From contig CAMCAY010000001.1 of assembly GCA_945872815.1 (NCBI GenBank), forward strand, positions 1-64,000: 64,000 nt of DNA. Direction: 5' to 3'. The notes beneath the pieces are model-generated. The model was not told where the DNA came from. It ran no database searches and saw only the letters and a list, made by a program, of their open reading frames with translations. This stretch comes from Chitinophaga pinensis (GTDB taxonomy: Bacteria; Bacteroidota; Bacteroidia; Chitinophagales; Chitinophagaceae). Positions 20,576-30,564 of the stretch are shown piece by piece; within the stretch, counting starts at the first letter, position 1; each line of letters starts with the position of its first letter. The translations under genes and the position numbers were made by a program.

Positions 20576-21220
20576 CTAAATGTCTAATGAGGAATTATGT
20601 ATAAACTTCAATAACGAAGCAGTGTTTTTTAGGTTTAGCTTCTTTAAAATATTGGATCTGTGTACCTCAACTGTTCTTGTAGATAAGAACAATTTCTCCC
20701 CAATCTCTTTTGAAGATAAACCATCTTTTATGTGTTTCAATACTTCCACTTCTCTTTCAGAAATTTTACTGATATCGGGTGTCTCTTCATCTTCAAATAC
20801 TTGCTTGGTAAGATTTTCCTGAATTTCCTTGCATATAAAAACTTTACCTGCATTTGCAGAAAGTATCGCTTCAAACATTTCTTTTCTGTTGCTGTTCTTG
20901 GTAACATATCCCAAGGCGCCGTTTTTAAGCATTCTTTTGGCAAAAGAAGGTTGGTTATGCATCGATACGCCAATTACTTTGGTTCCGGGTGAAACCTTTT
21001 TAACCTGTTTGGTAGCATCTATACCGGATATCGGCATAATATTAATGTCCATGATGACTATATCGGGTCTTTTTGTTCTGACAACTTCAATTGACTTATC
21101 AGAAGTGTCGTTACAAATTGCGGTAACTGTAAATCTTTCATCAGCGTTAATCATTTCAGACCACATCTCGGCGACCAAATTATGGTCATCAAAAATAATT
21201 ATTGAGATTTTCTTTTCCAT
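20576..21220 (-). CDS. NarL/FixJ-type response regulator
   Basis: Two-domain response regulator of 214 residues, normal length. Seen: a receiver domain with acidic pocket DD at 11-12, phospho-acceptor Asp58 in VIMDINIMP, and a LuxR-type helix-turn-helix near 148-205 (SEREVEVLKHI, then SSKEIGEKLFLSTRTVEVH). Phosphorylation by a partner kinase would drive dimerisation and DNA binding. It starts 3 bp after the stop of a HisKA_3 kinase gene, so the two form an operon and almost certainly a cognate pair. Targets are unknown; no sensory clue is seen beyond the kinase's PAS domains. Confidence 0.95.
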   Translation of the reverse strand: MEKKISIIIFDDHNLVAEMWSEMINADERFTVTAICNDTSDKSIEVVRTKRPDIVIMDINIMPISGIDATKQVKKVSPGTKVIGVSMHNQPSFAKRMLKNGALGYVTKNSNRKEMFEAILSANAGKVFICKEIQENLTKQVFEDEETPDISKISEREVEVLKHIKDGLSSKEIGEKLFLSTRTVEVHRSNILKKLNLKNTASLLKFIHNSSLDI

Positions 21221-21223
21221 TTG

Positions 21224-23998
21224 TTACTCTTTTTGGTTTACGGATTTTATTTGCTGTTTATTGACTATTTCTTTGATGCTTTTTAATGGGAAGTTAATTA
21301 AAAAGCTTGTTCCTTTTCCTTTGATAGACTTTATCTGTGATGTGCCTCCATAAAAATAGACCCTATTGTTGATACTTTTTAAACCCAGGCCCTTTTTTAA
21401 TTTGTTCAAATTAAATCCAATACCGTTATCATTGAATTTTATAGAGAGCAGTGATTGATCTCTATTGAATGAAAGATTTATTTTATTACACTTGGAATAT
21501 TTAACGGCATTGTTTACCATTTCTTGAACTATTCTGTATATGGTTCGCTGTGCCTCAAATGAGAGACCACTGAAATGTTTGGAATTTGCATCCAATGTGA
21601 ACTTTATATTCTTTACATCAGAAAACTGGTAAAACAATTCGATAATGGCTTCTTTTAACCCAAGGTCTGTAAGTGCTGCGGGCACGAGGGTTCTTGAAAT
21701 TCTTCTTACTTCATTAATTGCTTTTTCTACGTTTTTATGTGCTTTTAAAAAAAGTTCTGGGCCAAATTTTTCGGCATTTGCAGCCATTTGCAAAAAAAGA
21801 CTTGTATAGGTTAATATATGACCAACTCCATCGTGTAATTCATTGCCAAGGATTTCTTTTTGTTGTTCTTCTGCATTCAACGTTGCTTTCATCACTTCAT
21901 TCTGACGAATTATTTTTTCTTCTTCAATTATTTTTTCCATTCTTCTGATTTCGGAAACATCCCAATGAATTCCTACAGATCCTCTTACATTCCCATTAAT
22001 ATCTATTATTGGTGAACCGCTTATAACAACATCTAATAAATTACCATTCTTTTTCTTGATTTTTATTTCATAGATAGAGTCTTTTCTCTGAAATCTTGTA
22101 ACAGAAATATCTTTCATCATTTCTATTGAATTTGACTCGACCAAAAATGTTTTTGATGCATTTTTCCCTTTCAGTTGGTTTTTTGTATAACCTGACAACT
22201 CTTCAAATGATTTGTTTACCCATACAATGTTATCATTCAAATCCACCTCCATTACCCCCAAATGCATGTTTTCAAAAAGACCGCGATATTTTTGCTCACT
22301 TTCAATCAATACTTGTTCTGCCTCCTTAATTGCATTGATATCTCTGTTGTGCATCAAATACTTTCTTTCGTCTTTATTTTTTTCCTGAATAATAGAAATG
22401 ACCGACTCTACCCAAATCATTTCTCCATTGCTTTTAATCATTCTATATTCAAACTTGCTTTTATCATTTTTTTTACTTTTAAGCCAAATCTGATTTTCAA
22501 GTTGTTTTATGCATTCTTTGCAAATAAATTTTTTCAGATTTTTCTTTAGCATTTCTTTTTCCGAATACCCCAATATCCTCTTTGTTGTGGGCGAAACATA
22601 TTCTACGATACCCAACTGATCAGTTAAAATGATAATGTCGGGAGAGTTTTGCGTCATCAGCTCAAGCTTTTCTTTCTCAAGCGTAAGTGTATTTCGGAAT
22701 TCTTTTTCCTTGGTTAGATCAAAATAGGCACCTATATAACCTGCAAATTTCCCATCTGAGTAAAATCTTGGGACTGCTTTTTCAAGAATATTATGGTATT
22801 TTCCATTAGCGTTTCGCAGCCTGTATTCACTTTGAACAGGCTTTTTTCTTTCTATATTTTTTTTCCATTCAGTAATTGCAATGTTTCTGTCTGATGGGTG
22901 AACAAAGGAAATATAATCCCTGAAGTCTTTCATGTTTTCCAGTGAAAACCCAAGAAACTTCTTTAAAGTATTGTTGCTGTATGTTACTACATTGTTTTCA
23001 TTGGACACCCAAACCATTACTGGAACGGACTCGATCAGATTTCTGAATCTCTCTTCTCCTTCCCGAATTTGCATCGAATACAACTGCTTAGTGGTTATAT
23101 TTTTTATTCTTCCACTGAGTGCAAAATCATTCAAATTCTCATCATAATACCTGCTGATTGACTCGGACAACCAAAAGAGTTCTCCCGTTTTGATATTTTC
23201 TACCTGATAAATAATTTCCCTCTGCTCACCTACTTCAAGATATTCAAAGTGAGCAATGTGTTTTTTTGCAGATTCACTTTTTACATGTTTGCTTCTTTCC
23301 TTGAAAATATCAATGCCCGCAGTATGGTCAAATCCGAAAATATTGGCCCATTTGGAGGTTACCAGATTTTTTTCTTTGTGATTGTCGTAGATAATGTAAA
23401 AAATATCTTCTGTTTTTTCTAAAAAACTTCTTAGGCGCTGATAGTTTTCCTGAGCAATTACTCTTAATGAATTAGCCTCTGTTACATCAGCACCATAAAA
23501 ATTAATATAATTTTTTCCCTGTACTTTTCTGTAATAAAAAAGAAATTGAAGATGATCAACGGTCACTTCAATTGAGCCCGATTCAGGAATGTTTTGAGTG
23601 ATGAAGAAAAAAAAGTCAGTTACGGAATATTCGTTACCGCAATATATTAATGATTGTATTAAAGCAGCTGGAGGGTTGTAAAAAATAATAGCCCCATCAA
23701 TAGAAACTCGGAAAATAGGATTCGGATTTTCCAGAGGAAATTGGGCAATATCTGAAAGCTCTTTGGTTCTTTCGCTTACCATTTCCTCGAGATCTTCGGT
23801 CATTTTTTTCAATCGATTGTTTACATCCCGATATTCCTTCTCACTGATTGAAAATGCGTGGTCACTTAGCTCTTTGTCTCTCTCATAATTGTTATAAGAC
23901 TGACTCACTGCAGTTAACAGCTTCTTGATCCCTTCATCATTCTGAAGAGAGCTGTCAAGATATTTTTTTATTTGCCTTTCTAATTGTTGATGGTACAT
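21224..23998 (-). CDS. Multi-PAS sensor histidine kinase (HisKA_3)
   Basis: Soluble-looking kinase of about 924 residues with no evident membrane helix. Seen: a coiled-coil N-terminus (about 1-95), about five consecutive PAS/PAC segments (roughly 95-690; motifs such as PVMVWVSNENN, LGYSEKEML, ELSGYTKNQLKGK), a coiled linker, the HisKA_3 dimerisation helix with ELHDGVGHIL (His about residue 722), and a HATPase domain with EMVNNAVKYSKC and GIGFNLNKLKKGLGL. The reading frame could start at a TTG at 24019, but the ATG at 23998 is preferred. It probably senses a cytosolic ligand or redox state and phosphorylates the response regulator located 3 bp downstream. Confidence 0.93.
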   Translation of the reverse strand: MYHQQLERQIKKYLDSSLQNDEGIKKLLTAVSQSYNNYERDKELSDHAFSISEKEYRDVNNRLKKMTEDLEEMVSERTKELSDIAQFPLENPNPIFRVSIDGAIIFYNPPAALIQSLIYCGNEYSVTDFFFFITQNIPESGSIEVTVDHLQFLFYYRKVQGKNYINFYGADVTEANSLRVIAQENYQRLRSFLEKTEDIFYIIYDNHKEKNLVTSKWANIFGFDHTAGIDIFKERSKHVKSESAKKHIAHFEYLEVGEQREIIYQVENIKTGELFWLSESISRYYDENLNDFALSGRIKNITTKQLYSMQIREGEERFRNLIESVPVMVWVSNENNVVTYSNNTLKKFLGFSLENMKDFRDYISFVHPSDRNIAITEWKKNIERKKPVQSEYRLRNANGKYHNILEKAVPRFYSDGKFAGYIGAYFDLTKEKEFRNTLTLEKEKLELMTQNSPDIIILTDQLGIVEYVSPTTKRILGYSEKEMLKKNLKKFICKECIKQLENQIWLKSKKNDKSKFEYRMIKSNGEMIWVESVISIIQEKNKDERKYLMHNRDINAIKEAEQVLIESEQKYRGLFENMHLGVMEVDLNDNIVWVNKSFEELSGYTKNQLKGKNASKTFLVESNSIEMMKDISVTRFQRKDSIYEIKIKKKNGNLLDVVISGSPIIDINGNVRGSVGIHWDVSEIRRMEKIIEEEKIIRQNEVMKATLNAEEQQKEILGNELHDGVGHILTYTSLFLQMAANAEKFGPELFLKAHKNVEKAINEVRRISRTLVPAALTDLGLKEAIIELFYQFSDVKNIKFTLDANSKHFSGLSFEAQRTIYRIVQEMVNNAVKYSKCNKINLSFNRDQSLLSIKFNDNGIGFNLNKLKKGLGLKSINNRVYFYGGTSQIKSIKGKGTSFLINFPLKSIKEIVNKQQIKSVNQKE

Positions 23999-24303
23999 TG
24001 TATTACTGAAGTTCGGCAAAAGCTGTTATAGTTATCGTTTGATTATGAAAGTTCTTTTAGTACATTGCCTTTGGAATCTAATAAGTTGGATTTTTTAATA
24101 CTTATTTTTCCTAATTATTTAAATTTACCTTTCTAAAAAGTTTTGCCCAAAATTCTCAATCATTGAATAATAGGAGTAAAATTAATACAAGTTGCTCTAC
24201 TGTTTATTAGCTTTCTATATTAATAAAAAGCGCTAGTAAACAATATATATTTGTTCTAGTTGTTTCTACTTAGTTTTTGAAATTTGAGCGTCTTGAAAGA
24301 TGG
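23999..24303. other. AT-rich intergenic region, no gene seen
   Basis: About 305 bp between the T9SS type B gene's promoter-distal side and the histidine kinase start, very AT-rich. No convincing terminator, promoter pair or RNA gene was recognised. Confidence 0.5.
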
Positions 24304-26223
24304 CTAATTGATTAACAGCAAAGTTCCTTTTCTGACAACTGGGGTTCCGGTAATGCTAATTCCTTTTACAATAAAAATATAGCTTCCTGTATCTTGTTTT
24401 TTGTTTTTGTAATTTCCATCCCAACCTTTTGAAATATCTGATGTTTCAAAAACCAGGTTTCCATATCTGTTGAAAATCCGAAAATATTCTATTTTTGAAA
24501 TACTCACTGGGATCACTTTTACTACATCATTTAAGCCATCTCCATTTGGCGTAAAAGCGCTGGGTACATAAAAGCCGCTGTCTCTGTAAACCCTTATCAT
24601 TACTGAATCATATCCTTTGCATCCTGATCCGTCTGATACTGTGAGATAAAATTTGGTATCTGAATTTAATACAGCAATTGGATTAGGAACAGTAGGATTG
24701 TTTAATGCGGATGAAGGCACCCAAGTGTATTGAAGATTTGTAGCGCCGCCACTTCCCTGTAATTGGTAAGGTACATAAGCGGTCACAATATTATCGACCC
24801 CTGCATCTACATTTATATCATGAACCTCCACCGTCATTGTTACCGGTAAAACACAATTTCCCATTGTTGGGTCCGAAGTAAATGTGTAGGTTGTAGTAGT
24901 ATTATTATTAATCGCAGGATCCCATGACCCCAGTATTCCATTATTGGATATTGCTGGCAAATTAAATGAAGTGCCTGTGCAAACTGATTCAATTTGGGTA
25001 AATAAAGGGGTGGTATTAGAATTGACCGTTATTGTATAACTGACAGGTGTTCCGGAACATCCGTTTACATCAGCTGTTACAAAAACATTGGCCGTTTGAG
25101 GAATTGCTCCTGTGTTTACTGCAGTAAAAGCAGGCACGCTTCCATTGCCTGAAGCCGATAGCCCTATTGAAGTGTTATCATTGGTCCATGAGTATGTTGC
25201 TCCGGAAGTAGAACTCATAAAATTTGTTGCAGACAATACTATCCCATTGCAAACGGTTTTATTTGACGGAGCTACAATTGTTGGTCTGTCAGTAATTGTT
25301 ATCATTAATGGAAATGTACTGGTTACATTGGATAGACTATTCTGAATCGTAAGATTTGCAGAATAATTTCCTGCTACAGCTGTAGGTGGGATATTTAAAA
25401 TGAATGATGACGAGGTTGGCAAAGACGCATTTGTAATATTGCTGAATCCTGCGGTTACTGAACTTGCATTCCAAGTAATGGAATATTTATCCGGACAGCC
25501 TGTAATGGTAAAAGGAATCGAAGTGGAAGATGTTCCTAAACAAATTGTTGAGTTAGTAAAACTAATTGAAGGACCGGAAGGTCCGAAATCACAACCATTG
25601 TTAAAGCCGGTAGGAGATCCTGCACTGTTCCATAATGCTGCATTACCATCTAAATTGGCAGACCAAATGGATTGATCATAGCTTACTGGCAATGACAAAC
25701 AATTATTGATGATATCTACAATTTGAAGATACCTTGTTGCGGGAAAGTTGCCCAAATTACCTGCGACATCCCAGTTCGTTGGCGCTATTGATGTATTTAT
25801 GAATGCAACATAAATAGTATCACCACTGCACAATGAACTGATGTTATACTGCCAGTCAAAATTACTCGGGATAAAAATAACTTTACTATTTGCGGGTATA
25901 AATGCCGTCGGACTTGTTACGTTTTTAATTTTACAACATAACGAAGTAATCGTACCTGTTCCGGACTTATTGGAAACAGAAGCTCCTGCAAGTGTTTTTG
26001 TGGGATTGCTGCTTGGCTGATTGTTTAAGCTGTAATAAAAATTATATGCACTTACAGGGTTTGGTCTTGTTGTAGAAAAAACAATAAATTCATTTGGACC
26101 TTCATTAGCGCCACAGCTATTGATCATAGCTCCTTCCATCAATGGGCACTGTGCTGCTACACGAAAAATCATCAAATAACAAAAGGAAAAAAATGCAAAA
26201 TGCTTTATAATTTGTTGATTCAT
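24304..26223 (-). CDS. T9SS type B secreted protein (gliding motility-type C-terminal domain)
   Basis: Secreted surface protein of 639 residues. Seen: an N-terminal hydrophobic signal (HFAFFSFCYLMIFRVAAQ, about 8-25); a lamin-tail-like or beta-sandwich region with SCGANEGPNEFIVF; several Ig/PKD-like segments; and a C-terminal module with SAFTPNGDGLNDVV, FRIFNRYGNLVFE and WDGNYKNKKQDTGSYIF, the signature of the gliding motility-associated (type B) sorting domain. Known family members pass through the type IX system and are attached to or released from the surface by a PorV-independent or SprF-like route. A purine-rich TAGGAG sits about 13 nt before the ATG. Binding function is unknown. Confidence 0.92.
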   Translation of the reverse strand: MNQQIIKHFAFFSFCYLMIFRVAAQCPLMEGAMINSCGANEGPNEFIVFSTTRPNPVSAYNFYYSLNNQPSSNPTKTLAGASVSNKSGTGTITSLCCKIKNVTSPTAFIPANSKVIFIPSNFDWQYNISSLCSGDTIYVAFINTSIAPTNWDVAGNLGNFPATRYLQIVDIINNCLSLPVSYDQSIWSANLDGNAALWNSAGSPTGFNNGCDFGPSGPSISFTNSTICLGTSSTSIPFTITGCPDKYSITWNASSVTAGFSNITNASLPTSSSFILNIPPTAVAGNYSANLTIQNSLSNVTSTFPLMITITDRPTIVAPSNKTVCNGIVLSATNFMSSTSGATYSWTNDNTSIGLSASGNGSVPAFTAVNTGAIPQTANVFVTADVNGCSGTPVSYTITVNSNTTPLFTQIESVCTGTSFNLPAISNNGILGSWDPAINNNTTTTYTFTSDPTMGNCVLPVTMTVEVHDINVDAGVDNIVTAYVPYQLQGSGGATNLQYTWVPSSALNNPTVPNPIAVLNSDTKFYLTVSDGSGCKGYDSVMIRVYRDSGFYVPSAFTPNGDGLNDVVKVIPVSISKIEYFRIFNRYGNLVFETSDISKGWDGNYKNKKQDTGSYIFIVKGISITGTPVVRKGTLLLIN

Positions 26224-26434
26224 TTTGTTTACTCCTATGCAAGTATCATTGGTTCGTTTGCAATAAGTGATTGATTACTGCTAAGGGCGAGCAATTTACA
26301 CCTATTTCGAAAGAAAATTCACATTGAATGCGATTCAATTTTGTTAAAATAGCATTATTAATATGAATACAATGATTTCTTGCAATTTCTGACGATTGCT
26401 ATAATTTTACATTACTCACTATTCAATTCATTAC

Positions 26435-27184
26435 ATGAAGAAAATTGCCATGATTCCTGCTCGTTATGCAGCAACAAGGTTCCCGTATAAGTTAATGCAG
26501 CCTCTTGGAAATAAAACTGTTATCAGGCATACATATGATAATACCAAAGCTACCGGACTCTTTGATGACGTGGTAGTAGTAACAGACAGTGAAATTATTT
26601 ATCGGGAAATTGTACAACATGGTGGAAATGCGATCATGAGTATTCGTGAACATGAGAGCGGAAGTGACAGGATCGCCGAAGCTGCAGAAAAACTAGATGT
26701 TGATATTATTCTAAATGTACAGGGAGATGAACCTTTTATTGATAAAGACAGTCTTAAAAAATTAATGCTGGCATTCGAAGATTCAGCTGTTCAGGTTGCT
26801 TCGGTTATGAAAAAAATGAATGACGAAAGTTTAAAAGAAAATCCTAACTATGTTAAAGTTGTAGTAGATAAAAAAATGAATGCATTGTTTTTTAGTAGAA
26901 GTATTATACCCTACCCTAGAGAAAAAAAAATTGCTACTACACATTTTGAACACATAGGTGTATATGCGTTTAGAAAAGCGGCGTTGCTGCAATTCACTCA
27001 ATGGGATCCAACTCCCCTGGAAATAGCTGAAAAAATTGAATGTCTGAGATACCTGGAAAATGGAGTGACATTAAAAATGATTCTCACAGAACACGAGGGT
27101 GTTAAAGTTGATGTGCCGGAAGATTTGGAGAAGGCAGAAAGGTACTTACTGTCAGTCTCCACAAATAATAATGCAATGAATTAA
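26435..27184 (+). CDS. kdsB: 3-deoxy-manno-octulosonate cytidylyltransferase
   Basis: CMP-Kdo synthetase of 249 residues, standard length: CTP plus Kdo gives CMP-Kdo, the activated sugar for the lipopolysaccharide inner core. Seen: IPARYAATRFPYKLM at the N-terminus, SGSDRIAEAAEKL, ILNVQGDEPFI (metal and nucleotide contacts) and HIGVYAFRKAALLQF. It is transcribed from a spacer divergent from the T9SS type B gene and converges with an aminotransferase, their stop codons sharing TTAA at 27181-27184. The Kdo pathway gene kdsD lies 2.3 kb away on the other strand. Confidence 0.96.
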   Translation: MKKIAMIPARYAATRFPYKLMQPLGNKTVIRHTYDNTKATGLFDDVVVVTDSEIIYREIVQHGGNAIMSIREHESGSDRIAEAAEKLDVDIILNVQGDEPFIDKDSLKKLMLAFEDSAVQVASVMKKMNDESLKENPNYVKVVVDKKMNALFFSRSIIPYPREKKIATTHFEHIGVYAFRKAALLQFTQWDPTPLEIAEKIECLRYLENGVTLKMILTEHEGVKVDVPEDLEKAERYLLSVSTNNNAMN

Positions 27185-28353
27185 AGGGTTTGTAAATACT
27201 TAATGAGCCGATCAGCCGCCTCTTCCAATGTATCTTCTTTTTTAGCGAAACAAAATCTCAATACCTTATTGTTGATAGGATTCTTATAAAAAGCTGATAC
27301 AGGAATAGTAGTAACTTTTGCTTTTTCTGTTAATTGAACAGCAAAGTCAAATTCATCTGCATCAGTAATATCAGCATAGCTATACAACTGGAAATAACTG
27401 CCATGCGAAGGCAAAGGCTTAAACGCTGTTTGACTCATCAAGTCTTTAAAATAATCTCTCTTCTTTTGTAAAAAAGAACCCAATGATTTATACTTACTTT
27501 CGTCTTTTAAAAATTCTGCTAAAGCGATCTGCATGGGAGAATTACAGGTAAAGCTATTGAACTGATGAACTTTCCTGAATTCCTTCATTAATGGCTCAGG
27601 AGCAATGCAATAGCCCAGTTTCCATCCCGTGCAATGGTATACTTTTCCGAAAGAAAAACAAACAAAACTTCTTTCAAAAAGATCAGGATAACGTAGAATA
27701 GACAAATGTTGTTTGTCATCATAAATCAAATGTTCATAGACTTCATCACTGATAATAAAAATTCCAGTGGCGGCTACTATACTTCTTAAAGATTGAATAT
27801 CTGCATCATTCAATACACTTCCAGAGGGGTTGTGAGGTGTATTGATAATAATTGCTTTTGTTTTAGCATTTATTTTTTCTCTTACTGCATCCCAATTGAT
27901 ACTATAGTCGGGAAAAGACAATGGAACAGGAACAGCAATAGCTCCGTTAACTTCAATATTAGGGATATAGGAATCATAGGCGGGTTCAAATACAATCACT
28001 TCATCTCCCGGCTGTAATATTGTTGTAAAAGCAGTATAAATGGCGTATGTGCCCCCTGGTGTAACAGTAATCTCACTATCAGGATGTACAATCGCCTGAT
28101 ATTCCTTGTTTACTTTTTCGGATAGGCGTTCCCGTAATAAGGGAAAGCCGCACATGTGAACATATTGATTGTTCCCGGATCGAATTGCCCTATTAGTCAA
28201 TTCCATCAATTCTTCATTCATAGCAAAATCCGGAAATCCCTGGCCAAGATTGATAGCATTGTGTTGTGCAGACAATGCACTCATCACAGTAAAAACAGTA
28301 GTACCAACGTTGGGTAACTTTGAAATAATAACAGGACGCAAGGAATGAATCAA
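27181..28353 (-). CDS. PLP-dependent methionine/kynurenine-type aminotransferase
   Basis: Fold type I aminotransferase of up to 390 residues, close to YbdL-like methionine aminotransferases. Seen: INLGQGFPDF near the N-terminus, VTPGGTYAIYTAF, IINTPHNPSGSVL, IISDEVYEHLIYD, SFGKVYHCTGWKLGY (PLP Lys in FGK) and LRFCFAKKEDTL with the substrate-carboxylate Arg. Such enzymes transfer amino groups from methionine or aromatic residues to 2-oxo acids. No ATG is available near the family N-terminus: an in-frame TAA directly precedes the TTG at 28353, so initiation is at this TTG or the one at 28341. It starts 7 bp after the manC stop, suggesting an operon kdsD-manC-aminotransferase. Confidence 0.9.
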   Translation of the reverse strand: MIHSLRPVIISKLPNVGTTVFTVMSALSAQHNAINLGQGFPDFAMNEELMELTNRAIRSGNNQYVHMCGFPLLRERLSEKVNKEYQAIVHPDSEITVTPGGTYAIYTAFTTILQPGDEVIVFEPAYDSYIPNIEVNGAIAVPVPLSFPDYSINWDAVREKINAKTKAIIINTPHNPSGSVLNDADIQSLRSIVAATGIFIISDEVYEHLIYDDKQHLSILRYPDLFERSFVCFSFGKVYHCTGWKLGYCIAPEPLMKEFRKVHQFNSFTCNSPMQIALAEFLKDESKYKSLGSFLQKKRDYFKDLMSQTAFKPLPSHGSYFQLYSYADITDADEFDFAVQLTEKAKVTTIPVSAFYKNPINNKVLRFCFAKKEDTLEEAADRLIKYLQTL

Positions 28354-28360
28354 TTAGTGA

Positions 28361-29443
28361 TTATATAAATTTTTCGCCTTTGTTTCTTTTCACTTCGGCA
28401 ACGTAATCTTTTATTTCTTGTTCTTTTTCTTTCTTACAAATCAAAAGAACGTCATGAGTATCTACAACAATAAAATCTTCGAGTCCTTGCAGCAGTACCA
28501 ATTTTTTATTGTCCGCATGTACCATGTTTTTGGTAGCGTCTATAATCATCACATTGTTACCGGCAACGGCATTATCAAGATAATCTTTCTCTAAGGTATC
28601 ATATGCACTTGCCCAGGTTCCCAAATCACTCCAGCCGAAGGAAGAAGGAATAACATAGACATTGTCAGCTTTTTCAAGTATGCCGTAATCAATGGAGATA
28701 TTGACACATTGAGGATAAATTCGTTCTATGGCGGCTATCTCAGAACTGTTATTAAACGAATTTTTTTCAGCATCAAATACTTCAAACACTTCAGGTAAGA
28801 ATTTTTCAAAAGCCTTAATTATATTTTGTATTTGCCATACAAAAATACCAGCATTCCATAAAAAATCGCCACTTGCTACAAATGTTCTTGCAAGATCTTT
28901 ATCAGGTTTTTCTGTAAAAGTTTTAACCTTGTAAACATTTTCACTAACGCTGATTTGTTCATATTGAATATAGCCATAACCAGTATTGGGATTCGTGGGC
29001 TTAATACCTAAAGTTACCAATGCTTTTATATGGGCAGTAAAATTCAATGCATCCAAACATACTTTTTGAAAAGCTGTTTCATCCGTAATAATGTGGTCTG
29101 CAGGTGCGCAAATCAAGTTTGCTTCCGGATTTAACTGCGCAAGTTTAAAAGAAATATAAGCGATACAAGGCGCAGTGTTTTTTCGAGATGGTTCACATAA
29201 TATGTTGTCGGGGTGAATCTCCTTCAGCTGATCCATCACAATGGATTTATACTGATGAGAGGTAACAACATAAATGTTTTCCTTTGGAACGAAAGATGCA
29301 AATCTGTTGAATGTTGATTGAATGAGGGTATTTCCGGTATTTAAAATATCCAAAAATTGTTTCGGGAAATCTGTCCTACTCATTGGCCAAAACCTGCTTC
29401 CAATTCCTCCGGCCATGATGGCAACATAATTGTTCTTATTCAT
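28361..29443 (-). CDS. manC: Mannose-1-phosphate guanylyltransferase
   Basis: Nucleotidyltransferase of 360 residues that makes GDP-mannose from GTP and mannose 1-phosphate; the short form lacking the isomerase domain, as usual in Bacteroidota. Seen: the pyrophosphorylase signature IMAGGIGSRFWPMSR, PADHIITDE, NTGYGYIQYE, TFTEKPD and WNAGIFVW. The frame extends to a TTG at 29455, but the ATG at 29443 fits the family N-terminus. It follows kdsD after 16 bp. Together with kdsD it supplies precursors for lipopolysaccharide or capsule, and the product may feed the 48-64 kb glycan cluster. Confidence 0.94.
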   Translation of the reverse strand: MNKNNYVAIMAGGIGSRFWPMSRTDFPKQFLDILNTGNTLIQSTFNRFASFVPKENIYVVTSHQYKSIVMDQLKEIHPDNILCEPSRKNTAPCIAYISFKLAQLNPEANLICAPADHIITDETAFQKVCLDALNFTAHIKALVTLGIKPTNPNTGYGYIQYEQISVSENVYKVKTFTEKPDKDLARTFVASGDFLWNAGIFVWQIQNIIKAFEKFLPEVFEVFDAEKNSFNNSSEIAAIERIYPQCVNISIDYGILEKADNVYVIPSSFGWSDLGTWASAYDTLEKDYLDNAVAGNNVMIIDATKNMVHADNKKLVLLQGLEDFIVVDTHDVLLICKKEKEQEIKDYVAEVKRNKGEKFI

Positions 29444-29459
29444 AACGCGATGCAATTCG

Positions 29460-30425
29460 TTAAATAATTCCTTCTCTTATAATATCCTGAATATGAATTA
29501 TTCCGGCATATTTGTTTTCCTCAATTACAAGTAATTGATTGATATTGTGATTTCTCATCAGCTCAAATGCTTCTGCTGCCAATGATTCAGATGAGATATT
29601 TTTAGGAGAATGACTCATGATATCTTTAGCCCGTAATGACGAAAAGTGTTCGTTTTTTTCGAGCATTCTTCTTAAGTCGCCATCTGTAATAATACCTAGA
29701 ATTTCATTTGATGCATTTACGACAGCAACTGCTCCCAGTCTGTTTTTAGTGATTTCAAAAATCAATTCTTTAACAGTGGATTCTGTAGTTACAGAAGGCA
29801 GCATGTTTTTAGATATTACATCTGATACCCTTAAATATAACTTCTTTCCCAAAGTTCCTCCAGGGTGAAATCTTGCAAAATCTTCTGATTTAAACCCTTT
29901 CATTTCCATCAAACAAACAGCCAAAGCATCACCCATTACCATTTGTGCAGTAGTACTACTAGTCGGTGCTAGATTATTCGGGCAAGCCTCTTGCTCAATC
30001 GTGGTATTAATAAAAACATCACAATTGTTAGCCAAAAAAGAATGAACGTTTCCTCCCATTCCTATCAGTGTATTTCCAAAACCCTTTAATAAGGGAACCA
30101 AAACTTTTATTTCGGGACTATCGCCACTTTTACTGATTACCAAAACAACATCCTCCTTCTGTATCATTCCCAAATCTCCATGAATGGCATCTGCGGCATG
30201 CATAAACAAAGAAGGTGTTCCGGTACTGTTCAAAGTAGCTGCCATTTTTTGGGCAATTATAGCGCTTTTGCCAATTCCACTTAAAACAATTCGTCCTGAC
30301 GATGCAGCAATGGCTTTTACTGCTTTTACAAAAGAATCATCTATAAAATCATATAGCCCACTGATAGCAGAGACCTGAATTTTTAAAGTGCCGAGTGCGA
30401 TATTTTTGATGGTATCCTCGTTCAT
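29460..30425 (-). CDS. kdsD: Arabinose-5-phosphate isomerase (KpsF/GutQ family)
   Basis: 321 residues: an N-terminal SIS sugar-isomerase domain (about 1-190) and two CBS domains (about 205-321). It converts ribulose 5-phosphate to arabinose 5-phosphate, the first committed step to Kdo. Seen: SGIGKSAIIAQKMAATLNSTG, ISKSGDSPEIKVLVPLLK, LAPTSSTTAQMVMGDALA and RFHPGGTLGKKL, all family landmarks, then CBS motifs around ILGIITDGDLRRML. First gene of the run with manC and the aminotransferase. Close linkage to kdsB supports the Kdo assignment over gut-sugar roles. Confidence 0.95.
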   Translation of the reverse strand: MNEDTIKNIALGTLKIQVSAISGLYDFIDDSFVKAVKAIAASSGRIVLSGIGKSAIIAQKMAATLNSTGTPSLFMHAADAIHGDLGMIQKEDVVLVISKSGDSPEIKVLVPLLKGFGNTLIGMGGNVHSFLANNCDVFINTTIEQEACPNNLAPTSSTTAQMVMGDALAVCLMEMKGFKSEDFARFHPGGTLGKKLYLRVSDVISKNMLPSVTTESTVKELIFEITKNRLGAVAVVNASNEILGIITDGDLRRMLEKNEHFSSLRAKDIMSHSPKNISSESLAAEAFELMRNHNINQLLVIEENKYAGIIHIQDIIREGII

Positions 30426-30532
30426 AAATGAAATTGCGCAAACCTACTTCAAATAAAGGATATAGTCAAGAAATAAGTGATATCGGTAGAAAAAGAAAAC
30501 AAACAAATACATTATACTTAAATATAACAAGT

Positions 30533-30564
30533 GATTAAAATCATTTTTACATGTGATTTTAATC
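30533..30564. repeat. 11-bp perfect inverted repeat between divergent genes
   Basis: GATTAAAATCA and TGATTTTAATC are separated by 10 nt in the divergent spacer between kdsD and the small coiled-coil gene. The symmetry and place fit an operator or a short terminator; nothing in the sequence decides which. Confidence 0.45.
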
